Shown in pieces: positions 11,251-22,400 of a DNA stretch of 64,000 nt (positions within the stretch are counted from its first letter, which is position 1; each line of letters begins with the position of its first letter). Source of the stretch: Theobroma cacao (lineage: Eukaryota > Streptophyta > Magnoliopsida > Malvales > Malvaceae); the NCBI RefSeq assembly GCF_000208745.1, contig NC_030854.1:30352204-30416203 (forward strand), in the 5' to 3' direction. The notes below the pieces were generated by a model that saw only the letters and a program-made list of their open reading frames with translations, was not told the origin of the DNA and did not search any database. Made by a program: the position numbers and the translations under genes.

Positions 11251-12858
11251 CGGTGACGTTTGGTATGAGGGAAGTGAAAACACATTCCTTGCAATGTGTC
11301 CAATTAAATTATATGATAGTGGTTGTTTTACAACAGACCACTACAATGTAAGATTGCAATGCAATCACATTACAATCAAGGGATGTCATGTGATTACAGT
11401 TTAAAACCAATGCAATCACATTACATTGCACTCTGCAATATCCTTAAGAATATTTTTACCTATCATCTTTTAAAAAAATTACTCATAATCCCTTTCAAAT
11501 GTTTTTCATTGTCATTTTGGGGTTTAGGGTCTACTGCTTCTTCTCCATTTTGCTAAAGTCGCTCCTCCTTCTTCTAGCTAATAAGGTCCTGCTTCTTCAT
11601 CATATAAAATTGTGGGTTGAAATCTCCCATTTTTCTTTTTCTTTCTCTTTTTTTTATCTTCTTCTTGTATGCTTTAAATTAGGTTTTTTTCTTTTAATTG
11701 GGGTTTTCTTCATAATTATATTTTTGTTTTATTAGTGAAACAATTTGGGCCTTGATCAACAAGAGACGTTGGATTTCTGGGCTAATCTTCAACAAGAGGT
11801 AGATATGTACTCCATCCTGTTTCTTGGCAAGCAGATATATCATAATTTGATGACAGAAACCCAGTAACACGAAGACTTCCAATTCTTGGCTCAAGTAAAA
11901 ATTTAGAATAGGCATATTTGACAAGACCCAAGGCACTGGAAATAATATAATAAGGAAGCATCGTTTTCTGTTTGTTTTTCCCACTTTGTTTTCCTCCGTT
12001 TTCTAAGCAAACAAACAGACAATTTGTTGAGAATTCAACAAGGCGGCAGGAGGTGGATGCTTACTTGAGGGCCTGTGGAGATGAAATGCAGAAACAGATT
12101 CAAGTAGATATAGCTTAGTAGCCTAACTAAGAAGAGCAAAGAATGTGCAGTCTTCTGCACGACATGCAACAGATGAAGGAGATTCTGACAGCAATAATTA
12201 GCTTTATTCGACTTGATTTATCAGTCTTTCTAATATCTAAAATTTGAAAACAAAAATCTCATGTGATGTTATTCAGTGTCAACAAGAACACTTGTGTATT
12301 GCTCATTTTTTTTCTTCTTCCTCTAGCATTGCAAAGACAATTTGGGTTTTTTTTTTTCTTTCCTACTATTCATCATTACCAGTAGATTCACAAACAAGGA
12401 AGGAAGCTATCACGTTAATGTATACATATAAAACGTATTAAGAAATAAAAATAAAATATTATCTTTTAAAGAAAAAAATTAAAATAAAATATATAATATA
12501 CAAAATTATATTAAAAATAAATATAAAATATATACTTGTAATAAGAAATGAAAAATAAAATAATGACATTAAAAATATATTTAAATAATGACATTATATA
12601 AAAATTAACAATAAAAAAATACATGTTAAACTTGTATTTTAATATATATAAGGGTAGTTTTTGAAATTAACATTACATACCCTGTAAAGTACTTGTAAAA
12701 TTAATAATGCAATGTTATATTCTCTACATTTTAATCATTACATTACTTATATACCAAACACTGCAATATTATCTTCTTTGCAATCACATTGCTTGCAATT
12801 ACAGTACCTACAATCACATTATTTGTAATCACATTGTATTGTAAAGTACCAAACAGCA
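11251..12858. mobile_element. Non-autonomous PIF/Harbinger-like insertion
   Basis: This block is absent from the paralogous site at about 25535, which gives its limits. The ends are inverted repeats: GTGACGTTTGGTA on the left and TACCAAACAGCA on the right, i.e. TGCTGTTTGGTA on the other strand. They are flanked by CTA on both sides, consistent with a 3-bp target-site duplication. Just inside the ends, short AATCACATTACA-type motifs are repeated. Open frames inside (for example 11499-11735 plus and 11694-11984 minus) match nothing I recognise, and I see no transposase. The superfamily call rests on TIR style and TSD length only. Confidence 0.55.
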
Positions 12859-13352
12859 CTAAAGCAAGTGTTTTACAATAAATGCTTTCCTAATTATCAC
12901 AGAAAAACAACTTTGAAATATAAATGACAAAATATAAGACCAGAAACTCCCTTGTATGCGTAGCACAAGAGTTAGGAGTGTATTGATTACATTACACATG
13001 TATGATGTCTCTAAAAAGGAAAAGAAATAGAAAAATTTCCTAATGTCACCATGATACTTCCTAACAGGTCCAAAAGAGCTGGAATTACACCCGCATATCA
13101 CCTTCACCAGAACAATCAGTTTAGATTAGATGCCTCAGAAAGAAAAATCATGAATGTCAATTACAAACATCTAACAGAGGAAAAATGGCGATCTTTTGTG
13201 AAAACCTAGCAGTAGTCATCCACAACACAAAGTCAAAAAGGATGAAATAAAACAGCTAAAACTTTTACTATCATTGCAATCATTAAGTTCTCCAAGATCT
13301 AGGCAAACATTTCCAAAGTTGAAATCTAACAAATCAAAAACGAAAAGCACGT
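12859..13352. other. Duplicated upstream flank (copy 1 side)
   Basis: This is colinear with about 25536-26015, upstream of the intact RraA-like gene. No gene is seen. It ends at the LINE insertion, whose flanking repeat starts near 13339. Confidence 0.55.
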
Positions 13353-14121
13353 CAGAGAACCCCCCTTCCACCTTCGATCTAGCGTGTTATGGATACCTTT
13401 TCCATTGGTGAGTTTAAATTCAATGTCGACAACTTGACCAGAGATAAATCAAGACCTGCTAGCTGCAGTGGTGTCTTACACAACTCTGACAGTTTTGTAG
13501 TAGGCTTGCTCTTCATTCCACTTGACTTGCATGACTCCAATTATGCAGAATTTATGACCATCTTGCACGCCTTATGCCTTTTTTCTACCTCCACCTATGT
13601 CTCTTCTCCTTTAATTGTCGAATTGAATTCACGGGTTACTCTCTCTTGGATCAACTATGTGGATTGAAGACCCTAAGACAAATGGTACAGTTTTAACAAG
13701 ATCGATTCATTGTTACTTTTGATTGGTAATGTGTCTTTCACTCACGTCTTTAAAGAAGATAACTCATTCATAAACTCTTTGACCAGGTATGATGTTAATG
13801 TTTATGCTCCCCTCTCTGCTTGGTGGTGAGTCCATGATGTGCTAAATGCTTCTTATGTTGTTGTTTTGTTTTATATTCCATAGTCAGTCTTGCGCTTGAG
13901 CTCTCTTTATTTGTTGATGTTATACTCATTTGTTCAGTCTGTCTTTACCTCTTCTTTCATGCAGGTTGCTTTAAGCTCACTTTGTTTACTGCTTTTCAAG
14001 TTTTTTTTAGGCGCAACAGGTTGTTAAATGTTGCTTACAGATACTTGTACCAGTTGGGCTCTAGGCTAACATACATTAAGTCTCAGTGATTTAAATGAAA
14101 TTTTATCTTGGCTAAAAAAAG
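13353..14121 (+). mobile_element. 5'-truncated LINE (L1-type) with RNase H remnant
   Basis: Absent from the paralogous copy at about 26015. The flanks carry a 14-bp near-perfect direct repeat (AAACGAAAAGCACGT-like at 13339-13352, AAATGAAAAGCATGT-like at 14122-14135), and an A-rich tail (14114-14121) closes the element. The reading frame at 13389-13667 matches the RNase H domain of plant LINE ORF2: FKFNVDNLTRDK, GVLHNSDS, LLFIPLDLHDSNYAEFM and PLIVELNSRV. Two catalytic acids are recognisable (D in FNVD, E in AEFM), but the usual ESDS motif reads ELNS, so the third is lost. Further frames continue to about 13830 (NVSFTHVFKE-like). It is dead and 5'-truncated, as is usual for LINEs. Confidence 0.8.
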
Positions 14122-14250
14122 AAATGAAAAGCATGTACACATGACTAAATGGAAGAAGAACACATCAAAACTAATAAATGATGATAAAAAACAATTACAG
14201 CAGCAGAAAGAATTTTCAACTTATGGGACCCATAAGCTAATAATCACAAG

Positions 14251-15516
14251 AGAAAATTGTGAAAAATAACTCTTCTCATAAGCTCAATTCAAAAATATCC
14301 TTCACTATAATTTTAACTATTTTTAACCAATTTTTTACATGACTTGACAACAATGCCCTTTAAACAATTTCAGACAAATTAAAATAGTTTCGGCTTTCTC
14401 TATCCTTTCATCCAAACAAAAATTTTAAAATTAAATATTGATTTTTCTCTCTTACCAAATATTGTCTATCTCACTATCTAACTCTTTCTCATCATCTCAA
14501 AGATCAGAGATAACATCAAGGTATGTATTTTAGATTTTTAGGTTTATTGGTTTATTAGTTTATTGATAGAACCCCAAAGTTGAGGAGTTGAAATTGATTA
14601 GACATATTTGTAAATCAGAACACTGTATGACTTTGGCAACTTAAACTTGGCTACGAATAGGTAAATAAATTAGTTATTAGATATTGCATTACTGAATTTT
14701 AGACATTGTGTCATTGATTTTTAGGTATTACAAGACTGATTTTTAGGTATTACGTAACTTAATCATTGCATCGTTAGTTTTTAGGCATTGCGTAATTGGT
14801 TTTAGGCATTGCATGACTGATTTTTAGGCAATGCTTAAGTCACACAATGCCTAAAAACTAGTCACGCAACGTCTTACTAAGCAGTCATGCAATGCTTTAC
14901 TAACCAGTCACGTTATGCCTATCAACTAGTCACGCAATACCATACCCAATGTCATATCAACCAGTCATGCAATACTTAAAAATCAATCATGCAATGCATA
15001 AAAATTAGTGACGTAATGCCTAAAAAATGGTCATGCAATACCCAAAAACTGGTTATGTAATGCCTAAAAATCACCAAAACTACTAAATTTCATTTAACAA
15101 AATCAACAACTTTAAATAATACACCATATTCCATTTAACAATATAATGAACCAATATGCCTACTTGGCAAAGAATGCTCAAAATGCTCAAAGTTTTTTCT
15201 TCAAGTATCACAAACCACTCTAAAATACTTAAAAAGCTCAAAGGTCTTTCTTAGTGTATCAAAAACCATTTCAAAATGTTCAAAATGCTTAAAAGTTTTT
15301 CTTTTTGGAAAGTAATACTCCAAAGATGACTAGTCTAACAAGGAAAGCTCAAAGGATATGAGTTAGTTTGAGGTACAGACCTAAACATATGAGTCGGTTT
15401 CATTAAAGGTAATTTTATCTAAAATTAATTTCTCTTGGCTAAAAATAATTAAAATTATAAAGAGAACTATTTTTGAAAACATCTTATATATGAGGTGTAT
15501 TTTTTAAAAGAACCCT
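14251..15516. mobile_element. MULE-like non-autonomous element with foldback interior
   Basis: Absent from the paralogous site near 26130. Terminal inverted repeats of about 75-80 bp are visible: the left end (AAAAATAACTCTTCTCATA, later TATAATTTTAACTATTTTTA) matches the reverse complement of the right end (AAAAATACACCTCATATATA, TATAATTTTAATTATTTTTA). The flanks AATCACAAG and AATTACAAAG suggest a 9-10-bp target-site duplication. Long TIRs and a 9-bp TSD are typical of Mutator-like elements. There is no coding capacity. The interior is an array of about 22-bp motifs that changes orientation half-way. Confidence 0.62.
14674..15075. repeat. Inverted array of about 22-bp units (foldback)
   Basis: The left half repeats TGATTTTTAGGCATTGC-type units. 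From about 14834 the same motif appears in reverse orientation (GCAATGCCTAAAAACTAGTC) many times to 15075. Single-stranded, the two halves could pair into a long imperfect hairpin. Confidence 0.75.
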
Positions 15517-15526
15517 AATTACAAAG

Positions 15527-15987
15527 CCTCATGCTTTGAACAAACAAAAAGCAGAAAAATCTTGAAACAAGATTTCTTGAGAATCAATATTTTATTATTC
15601 TTTATTCCTCAATAATATTGTTTATTTTATATTCAAAATTTTGTCATTTTTTAAAAAAAAAGTTAGTTTTCTTTAGACATGTCAATTGAATTCCTGTATT
15701 TTATATATGTTATAATTGTTGAAGATTTAGATATAATTGTGAAAATAATGTTAATTCGTATGCATACACATGTATTTGAATAGATAAAACTAATCTGTAT
15801 ATAGCACAGGTCACAAGTTAGGTTTATAATATAAAATATATCAAAGTAAAATTTTTTTGAAAAAAGAAAGTCAAAACTTAATTAATCACACATTGATTTT
15901 AATCCATAAAGTTAAACTTTGTGTATATATCATATCACTCATTAATTTCAGCATAATGTATTCATTATACAGTTTTGGTTAAAAAAA
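15527..15987. other. Junction between the two duplicated units
   Basis: Up to about 15590 the sequence matches 26125-26190, downstream in unit 2. From about 15890 it matches 2180 onward, upstream of MDL copy 1. The unit 1 / unit 2 joint therefore lies between them. Nothing else is identified in the AT-rich stretch. Confidence 0.55.
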
Positions 15988-17156
15988 TAGGGGTGAGCAA
16001 ATCGGTGGATTAGGTACTTTGGTCCACCATACTTAAGAACCAAATGAATCAATCAATTTTAAAAACCAATCAAAATCAACCAAATATAAAGAAAGATCAA
16101 ACTGACCAAACATAAAATTAGTTTGGTTGATCCATTTTTGGACCAATTAACAAAAATTTTATCACTTTTTTTTTGTAAATTATAATATTAAAACTTATAA
16201 ACTTCATCTATAATTATATATATATGAAATTAATGATATAACTTATATGTTATAATGTTTTATATCAAAGTTTGTATAAATAATACCTAATTATAAACAA
16301 TATGTAATAAAATCTAAAGTGATCGTTGATAAACTTATTAAGTGTAATCATATAAATAAAATTTATTATAAGTTATAGTAATGCTTATGTATAAATTGAA
16401 TATATGTATATATACAATATATTGCTTTATTATATATATAATTAATAATACAAATTATATGCTAAAATATTTTATACAAAGTTTGTATAAATAATAACTA
16501 ATTATAAACAATATGTTATAGAATCTAACGTGATAACTAATAAAATTATTAATTGTAATTATATAAATAATGTCTATTCTAAATTATAGTAATGCTTATG
16601 TATAAATTAAATATATGTATATATATAATATATTTATACAATTATATATATATTCATAACTTTTTATATTACGAAACATTACTAAGGTATAATAATTATA
16701 ATATATTAATATGTAGGATATTTAATATCATATACTATAATATTAACATACAACTTACATCATTTAAAATATATAACTTGTAATTTCATATTAATATAGA
16801 TTTATTAATAAATAAATATATATAACTAATATTAAATTCCTATGATTATAATTTGTATATGTACGTATAATACCCTAATATATTTTAAATATATTATTAA
16901 TTAAGTTTACTCTAAATTCTTCTTAACATATATATAATATTTTATATATTAATATATATAAATAAATGTATAAAAATTAATTTGATTTTTTGGGTGGATT
17001 GGTCCAAAAATTTTAACATTGAGAACCGATCAAAAAATCAATTGAATCAAACATTTTGAACCAATTGATCTAATGGACCAATTAGAGCAAATCGTTTTAC
17101 CCAAATCACATTTGATTTGAATGGATAATTGATCTGAATTAATTTTACTCACCTTT
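15988..17156. mobile_element. hAT-like MITE-type insertion, AT-rich interior
   Basis: The insertion interrupts homology between 2270 and 17165. The ends are inverted, TAGGGGTGAGCAAA on the left and TTTTACTCACCTTTA on the right, a style common for plant hAT non-autonomous elements. The subterminal parts are also inverted: GGTCCACC, ACCAAAT and AATCAATCAATTTT near 16010-16150 recur in reverse near 16985-17120. No transposase is seen. The interior contains a 211-bp tandem duplication. The flanking A runs prevent a clear TSD call. Confidence 0.55.
16260..16660. repeat. 211-bp tandem duplication inside the hAT-like element
   Basis: Two copies, each containing CAAAGTTTGTATAAATAATA, then AATTATAAACAATATGT, and TAGTAATGCTTATGTATAAA, are offset by 211 bp. 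Confidence 0.7.
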
Positions 17157-17646
17157 AAAAAAAAAAAAACAAATCATGCAAGCAAACTGCAAACCTAACA
17201 TGGGGGAGACTCTACACGGTGGAAATAGCCACGGCACCCCCTTAGCTAGGATAGGTTTTCGCTTTCTATGGAATTATGGAGTACCAACCTAAAATGAGAA
17301 AAAGTAAAATCATATCTTGGCTTTAGGTGTGAATCCCTCAGCTTTATCATTATTTTTTAGTGTAATAGTTGTGAAGTAAAGAGCAAAATATCCAAGTCAT
17401 ATAACTTTTATGTCATTTGAAAAGTAAACATCAATTTAAAACATAAAAAATATTATTTATTTATATATAAACATTATGATTGAGCCGAACTCACACCTAA
17501 AAATTTATATCCAAACTTGAATTACATTAGGCCGAACCTTACGGCCTAGGTTAAATCTGTTATACCAAAAAAATAAATGTAGGGCTACAGTGATTACATG
17601 CAATCGACACCTTATGAGAGAGCTTGCACGTTTTTGTATTTAGATT
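17157..17646. other. Upstream region of MDL copy 2 (left part)
   Basis: This is homologous to about 2270-2895 upstream of MDL copy 1, including the TAGGATAG...TTTGCTTT block and the ATGCAATCGACACCTTAT motif. No gene is seen. Confidence 0.55.
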
Positions 17647-18977
17647 GACTAGAGTCGTGCCCCGCTTAGCGTGGGTGTTGATTTTTTTATTAAAAGCAAT
17701 TTTAAATTATATAATATTATAAATAAGAATAATAATAAAAGAAAAATGATTTTAAATTTAAAAACATTATAAATAATAGTGATAATAATAAATTAAAGAT
17801 AATTTTTAAAAAAATTTAATTTTTGAAAAATATTTTTTGATGTCTTACTAAGCAAAATTGTTTATTTAAATAAATTCTTTTAAAAATATTTGATTTTTTA
17901 TATCTTAATATATGTTAATGTTGATATAATCATATTTTGTTAATTACATGATTCTAATAGCGAAATTAAAATTCATGTTAAGAAAATATAATATTTATAA
18001 AGTAATTATCGATAGGCTACATAATTTATACAATAAAATTATTAAAATAAAATGAATATTTTTTGAAGTCAAAATAAAATGAAGTTTTAATGATGAAATT
18101 TTCTAAATTATCTTCAATTTTAATTACTACTTTCTTATCTTATGCTTTTATAATTATTTAGAATTAATTATAATTTTAGGATAATTGAAGGAGGGGGGAT
18201 TCGAACCTGCTCTTTTTAAGCGGGAATCATGCACTAACCAATGAGCCAAATGCTCGGGTGCCTTCAATAATTTTGATAAGTCATTATTAACTTTATTCAA
18301 TTAATTGTTCATTTTTTATTATTTATCAAAAAAATTGTTTTACTTTTTGTTCTTATCCTATTTTCATAAATTTAATTCATATAGATAGAAAAGGAAATTA
18401 CAAATAAAAAAATAAATTAACTAAACCTGACTTGTATGAATCCAACCTACTTTTTTTTTTTTTGTATCCTTCATAAATGATTTTAATTTTAACGTAACCC
18501 TAGCTGCCAACCCTTTCTCTTTTCTTTATTTGTGCTCTTTTCTTCTTCCACTGGCAGCAGCCAACCCCTTTCTGTAAACCCTTTCTCCCATTACTCGATC
18601 CTCGACGTCGTCGCCCTTGTTGGACTAAGCCTTTTCGGCAACAGCTCCCTCTTTCTTTCCCTTTCCTTTTTTCTTCTCTTTCCCTTCCTTTTGCCGCCAG
18701 TTTCCTCTCTATCTAAAAAAGCCTAGCCACTGTTCTCCTCCTGCAATTTGGGCTTTCTTTTAGAAGTCGTGCCACAAATTTAAAGCCCCATTTAAAACCC
18801 CTTTCCTCAAAGCTGGGCGCGAGCACCCTTTAAGAGCATTCTTCATTGTTTTTGTTTGACTCACTCAATGGCAATTTGTTTTTTCTAATTGTAAGCTACC
18901 ACGTGGTAAAATAAGAAAACAGAAACATGGCAAACAGAGGAAGCCCCTTTGCGGCTTCCTTTTACTTATGTTATAGA
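17647..18977. mobile_element. Unclassified 1.3-kb insertion just upstream of MDL copy 2
   Basis: Copy 1 reads TTTAGATGGCTTTGTAGTTCC. In copy 2 about 1330 bp separate TTTAGATT from TTTGTAGTTCC. The left end starts ACTAGAGTCGTGCCCCGCTTAGCGTGGGTG, with a short GC stem. Near the right end is a strong hairpin, GGAAGCC / GGCTTCC (18938-18961). It holds a tRNA-like segment (18178-18262) and a pyrimidine-rich stretch (18500-18720) whose 64-aa frame I do not recognise. The terminal hairpin hints at a Helitron, but neither TC nor CTRR ends fit. It lies about 45 bp before the MDL copy 2 start codon. Confidence 0.5.
18178..18262 (-). repeat. tRNA-like (SINE-type) promoter segment
   Basis: The minus strand contains an A-box-like TGGCTCATTGGTTAGTGC and a B-box GGTTCGAATCC with tRNA-like spacing. 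A related segment is found on the plus strand at 21843. It lacks a complete acceptor stem, so it is not a functional tRNA gene. Confidence 0.55.
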
Positions 18978-19439
18978 TTTGTAGTTCCAAGAGCTCCTTG
19001 AAGCACAAGTTATAGGAAAAATATGGGTTTGAAGTACTCCTGGTCCTCATGGAGGTTTCTTGCACTTGTTTTTGTAGTTGAATTTGCTTTCCATGGCTTC
19101 AGCTATGGGGAAAATGGTACTCTAGTTTTTATTTATATAAGCATCTCATTTTGAAAACTTGGATTTAGGTTCATATGTAGTATTTGTTTTCCTTTGCATA
19201 CCTATATGATATAATATGAATTGATGTTACCATGAGATAATTTCTTTTATTTTATAAATCTCTTCTTATAGTTTTACTTTGACATTTTTAAATTGAATTT
19301 TTATTATCACAAATAAAATATATCAATTATTTCTGATCTTAATTTGTTTGATATTTAATTTTTTACTTGTAATTTCAAAAATTAAATTTTTTTTATTTAT
19401 AACTTTCTAAAAATGTTTCAAATCTATCCATTTCATTAA

Positions 19440-20110
19440 CTACGGTTAAAAATCAATAAAATATGTCACTTTAATGCCATGTAGACATTCACATAGCATA
19501 AATATCAATTCAAAAAGTCAAATGAGTTCACTTTTTTCCCATGTGGACATCCAAAATTTTGGATTCATTCATTTTGACACATAGACGTCCATGTGACATT
19601 GAAATAACAAATTTTGTCAAATTTTAATGATAATAGTTGCAACAAATGAATCTGAAACATTTTTAAAAATTACGAATATAAATTTTGAATTTTAAATGTT
19701 AATAAAAATAAAATAGCACATAAAGTTCATAGATCTTTAGAGGAATTTACTCCATCTTAACACTTAAGTGGTTTTTTTTTATTTTGTGATAGTTTTATAT
19801 GTATTTAGGAGGTAGAGACTAGATAAATTTGAAATACATTAACAATCAATGAAATATGTTACCTCAACATCATGTAAGGTCTATGTAACATTAATCTTAA
19901 TTTAAAAAGTCAAATGGATCCACTTTTTACCACGTGAACATCTAAATGTCTGAATCCACATATTTTTACTATGTGAACACTCACATAGACAATTATGTGA
20001 TATTGATATGACAAATTTCGTCAAATATTAATAACAATAGTTAAAATAGATGAATTTGAAACATTTTTAAAAATTATAAATACAAAATTTGAATTTTAAA
20101 GGTTAATAAA
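19440..20110. repeat. Internal duplication in MDL copy 2 intron 1
   Basis: The same doubled block as in copy 1 intron 1, again offset by roughly 400 bp (AATGAAATATGTTACCTCAA and AATAAAATATGTCACTTTAA start the two halves). Confidence 0.55.
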
Positions 20111-21842
20111 AATTAAATATTACATAAAATTTATAGGTATGGGGACAATTTACTCCATTCTAACACTCAAATGTCTTTTTATAATAGTTTACATGTATTT
20201 AAGAGATAGAGGCAGGATAAATTAGAAGATTTTTTTCCCTTATGAGAAGAGCAAGTAAAGATATATATTAACTCAAAATCTCATTTGCAGCTCCTAATAT
20301 CAGCTTTATCCAAGAAGCAACCTCTGCTCCAGCAGTCGCATACTACGACTACATAATCATTGGTGGAGGAACCGCTGGCTGTCCATTGGCTGCAACCCTG
20401 TCTCAAAATGCAAACGTTCTAGTCTTGGAAAGAGGGGGATCTCCATATGTTAACACGACCAAGATAAGGACAGAGAACTTTTTGTCTACTCTTAGAGACA
20501 ACTCTCCCGAATCATTCTCTGAAGCATTCATCTCCGAGGATGGAGTTCCTAACAACAGACCACGCGCGCTTGGCGGTGGAACAGTGATTAATGCAGGGGT
20601 TTACTCGCATGTAGAAACATTCTTCCTAAAGCAAAATGGAATGGATGAAGCATTAGCAAATGATTCTTACGAGTGGGTTGAAAGGAAGTTGGTGTACAAG
20701 CCAATTGTGTTGCAATTGCAATCTGCAGTGAGAGATGGGTTGCTTGAAGCTGGGGTTTTACCATATAATGGGTTCACGTATGATCACATTAATGGGACCA
20801 AAACTGTTGGAAGTATTTTGGATAGAAATGGAAATAGACACACTGCAGCTGATTTGCTTGAGTATGCCGATCCGAAGAGGATTAAGGTTTATCTGCATGC
20901 TGTTGTGCACAAGATCACGTTTACAAGAAAAGGTAATTAATGCATTATTTTTCGTAGAATCCAATAAGCTTATTTGCTGAAGCAATCACAATGGAAAACT
21001 TTAATGTTTAGTTAGCACAGTCAATATTAAAAATTTTCGTGCTTTCTTTTTTGCTCAACTACAGTTTCTTTTGAAAAAAAAATACAATTTAATCACTAAA
21101 ACTTCCTTCATTAGTCCCAAAATATTTGACTGCGTTTTTATTTTTATTGGACAAATTACATTGAAAACTTTGGCCTCTTATTATTTTGTATTTGTGATTA
21201 ATAAAAATATGGAAAACTATTTTTTAAAAAAACTCTTAATAAAGTAATTTATTATATTTTATTAAATTTAATTAGTTAAAATATTAAAACAATAAAGATT
21301 TGAAGTTCAAACTTTTTATCAGAGTCAATTGTGACAATTAAATTAAAACAAAATGAATATTATATTTTTCAATTGTTGGTTGCTGTTAGGCACTATTAGA
21401 ATGCTTCATCCGTCATTGGCCATATAAAAATAAAAGAGTTATGCGAAATATCATCAAGGTATTTAGTTAGTGCTTAAAGATGGTGATCAAATTGTATTTA
21501 AAATTTTTTTTGAATTATTTAAGAAAATTTAAATAAATTTTTATATTTTGATTACATTCAATTAAATCATTATGCTTTTATTTTAAATCAAATAAATTCT
21601 TATAACTAACAATTCACTAAGAATTGTCATTTTATGCCACATAATATTAACGTGACATGCTAACATGTTGTAAATGGTGATGTGGCATGATAACATGGTT
21701 ATTTGACATTTTTCACCCTGCACATGATCAGGGTCATAGACATAAAATAACAAATGACGTTTTGACTAATGATAATTAGTTAACTATTAATCATAAAGGC
21801 TTATTTAATCCAAAATAAAAATATAAAAACTTGATTGAACTT

Positions 21843-21931
21843 GTACCTAAACATTTGCCTCATTGATTAATGTATTATCTTCCGTTTAAAGAGTAAAGTT
21901 CGAATCCTCCTTCCCTCAATTTAAAAAAAAA
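21843..21931 (+). mobile_element. Very short tRNA-like retroposon (SINE) in MDL copy 2 intron 2
   Basis: About 75 bp with an A-box-like TTTGCCTCATTGATTAATG and B-box-like AGTTCGAATCC are followed by an A tract. They are flanked on both sides by AAAACTTGATTGAACTT (21826-21842 and ending near 21948), a 17-bp target-site duplication. The poly-A plus long TSD are hallmarks of LINE-mobilised retroposition. It is the homologue of the segment at 18178-18262. Confidence 0.72.
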
Positions 21932-22375
21932 AAAACTTGATTGAACTTAATAAAAAATCATGAAAACTTTTAGTGATCAAAAGGTTAGATTTTACTCAAT
22001 TTTTTTGAAAAAAAAAATCTCAGAAATTTAATTTATACTATGTTTGTAAATATGGAGAGTGAATTTAATTTGATGTATTAAATAAACTGTGTTCAGAGGA
22101 TGAATTTGAAGATTATATCAACACTAGTTAAGATGTATTACTCATATGCATTTGAAATAATATAAGAAGATGAATTTAAAATTCACTATTTTATTTAGGT
22201 ACTTTAAATTCACCATTAACAAATTAGGAATCCAATAACGATTTCATAAAATTTACATATAATCATGACACTCGTCTTTATAAAATTAATCCTATTACAC
22301 AATTTATACTAAATTTAAAATTGTAAAATGTAACCTAATTAATATTCTTATATTAATTAAGAGTTTGTTGTATTC

Positions 22376-22400
22376 ATATATATATATATATATATATATG
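22376..22400. repeat. (TA)n microsatellite in MDL copy 2 intron 2
   Basis: About 12 uninterrupted TA units, absent from MDL copy 1 intron 2. Confidence 0.9.

Noticed and set aside
11499..11984. Frames inside the Harbinger-like insertion, considered as a transposase
   Set aside because: They are short, overlap on both strands and show no DDE or Myb-like motifs.
14674..15075. CRISPR-like array
   Set aside because: Units are contiguous and imperfect, flip orientation, and lie in a plant transposon, with no unique spacers.
16592..16783. 63-codon frame of mostly Ile, Tyr and Asn
   Set aside because: Pure low-complexity A/T sequence inside the hAT-like element.
18178..18262. Genuine tRNA gene on the minus strand
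   Set aside because: A and B boxes fit, but there is no paired acceptor stem and no clean anticodon stem. The related copy with A-tail and duplication shows it is SINE-type.
18532..18726. 64-codon serine/leucine/phenylalanine-rich frame
   Set aside because: Encoded by a CT-rich tract inside an insertion, with no family features.
17647..18977. Helitron
   Set aside because: A terminal hairpin is present but the expected TC start, CTRR end and A/T insertion point do not fit, so I left it unclassified.
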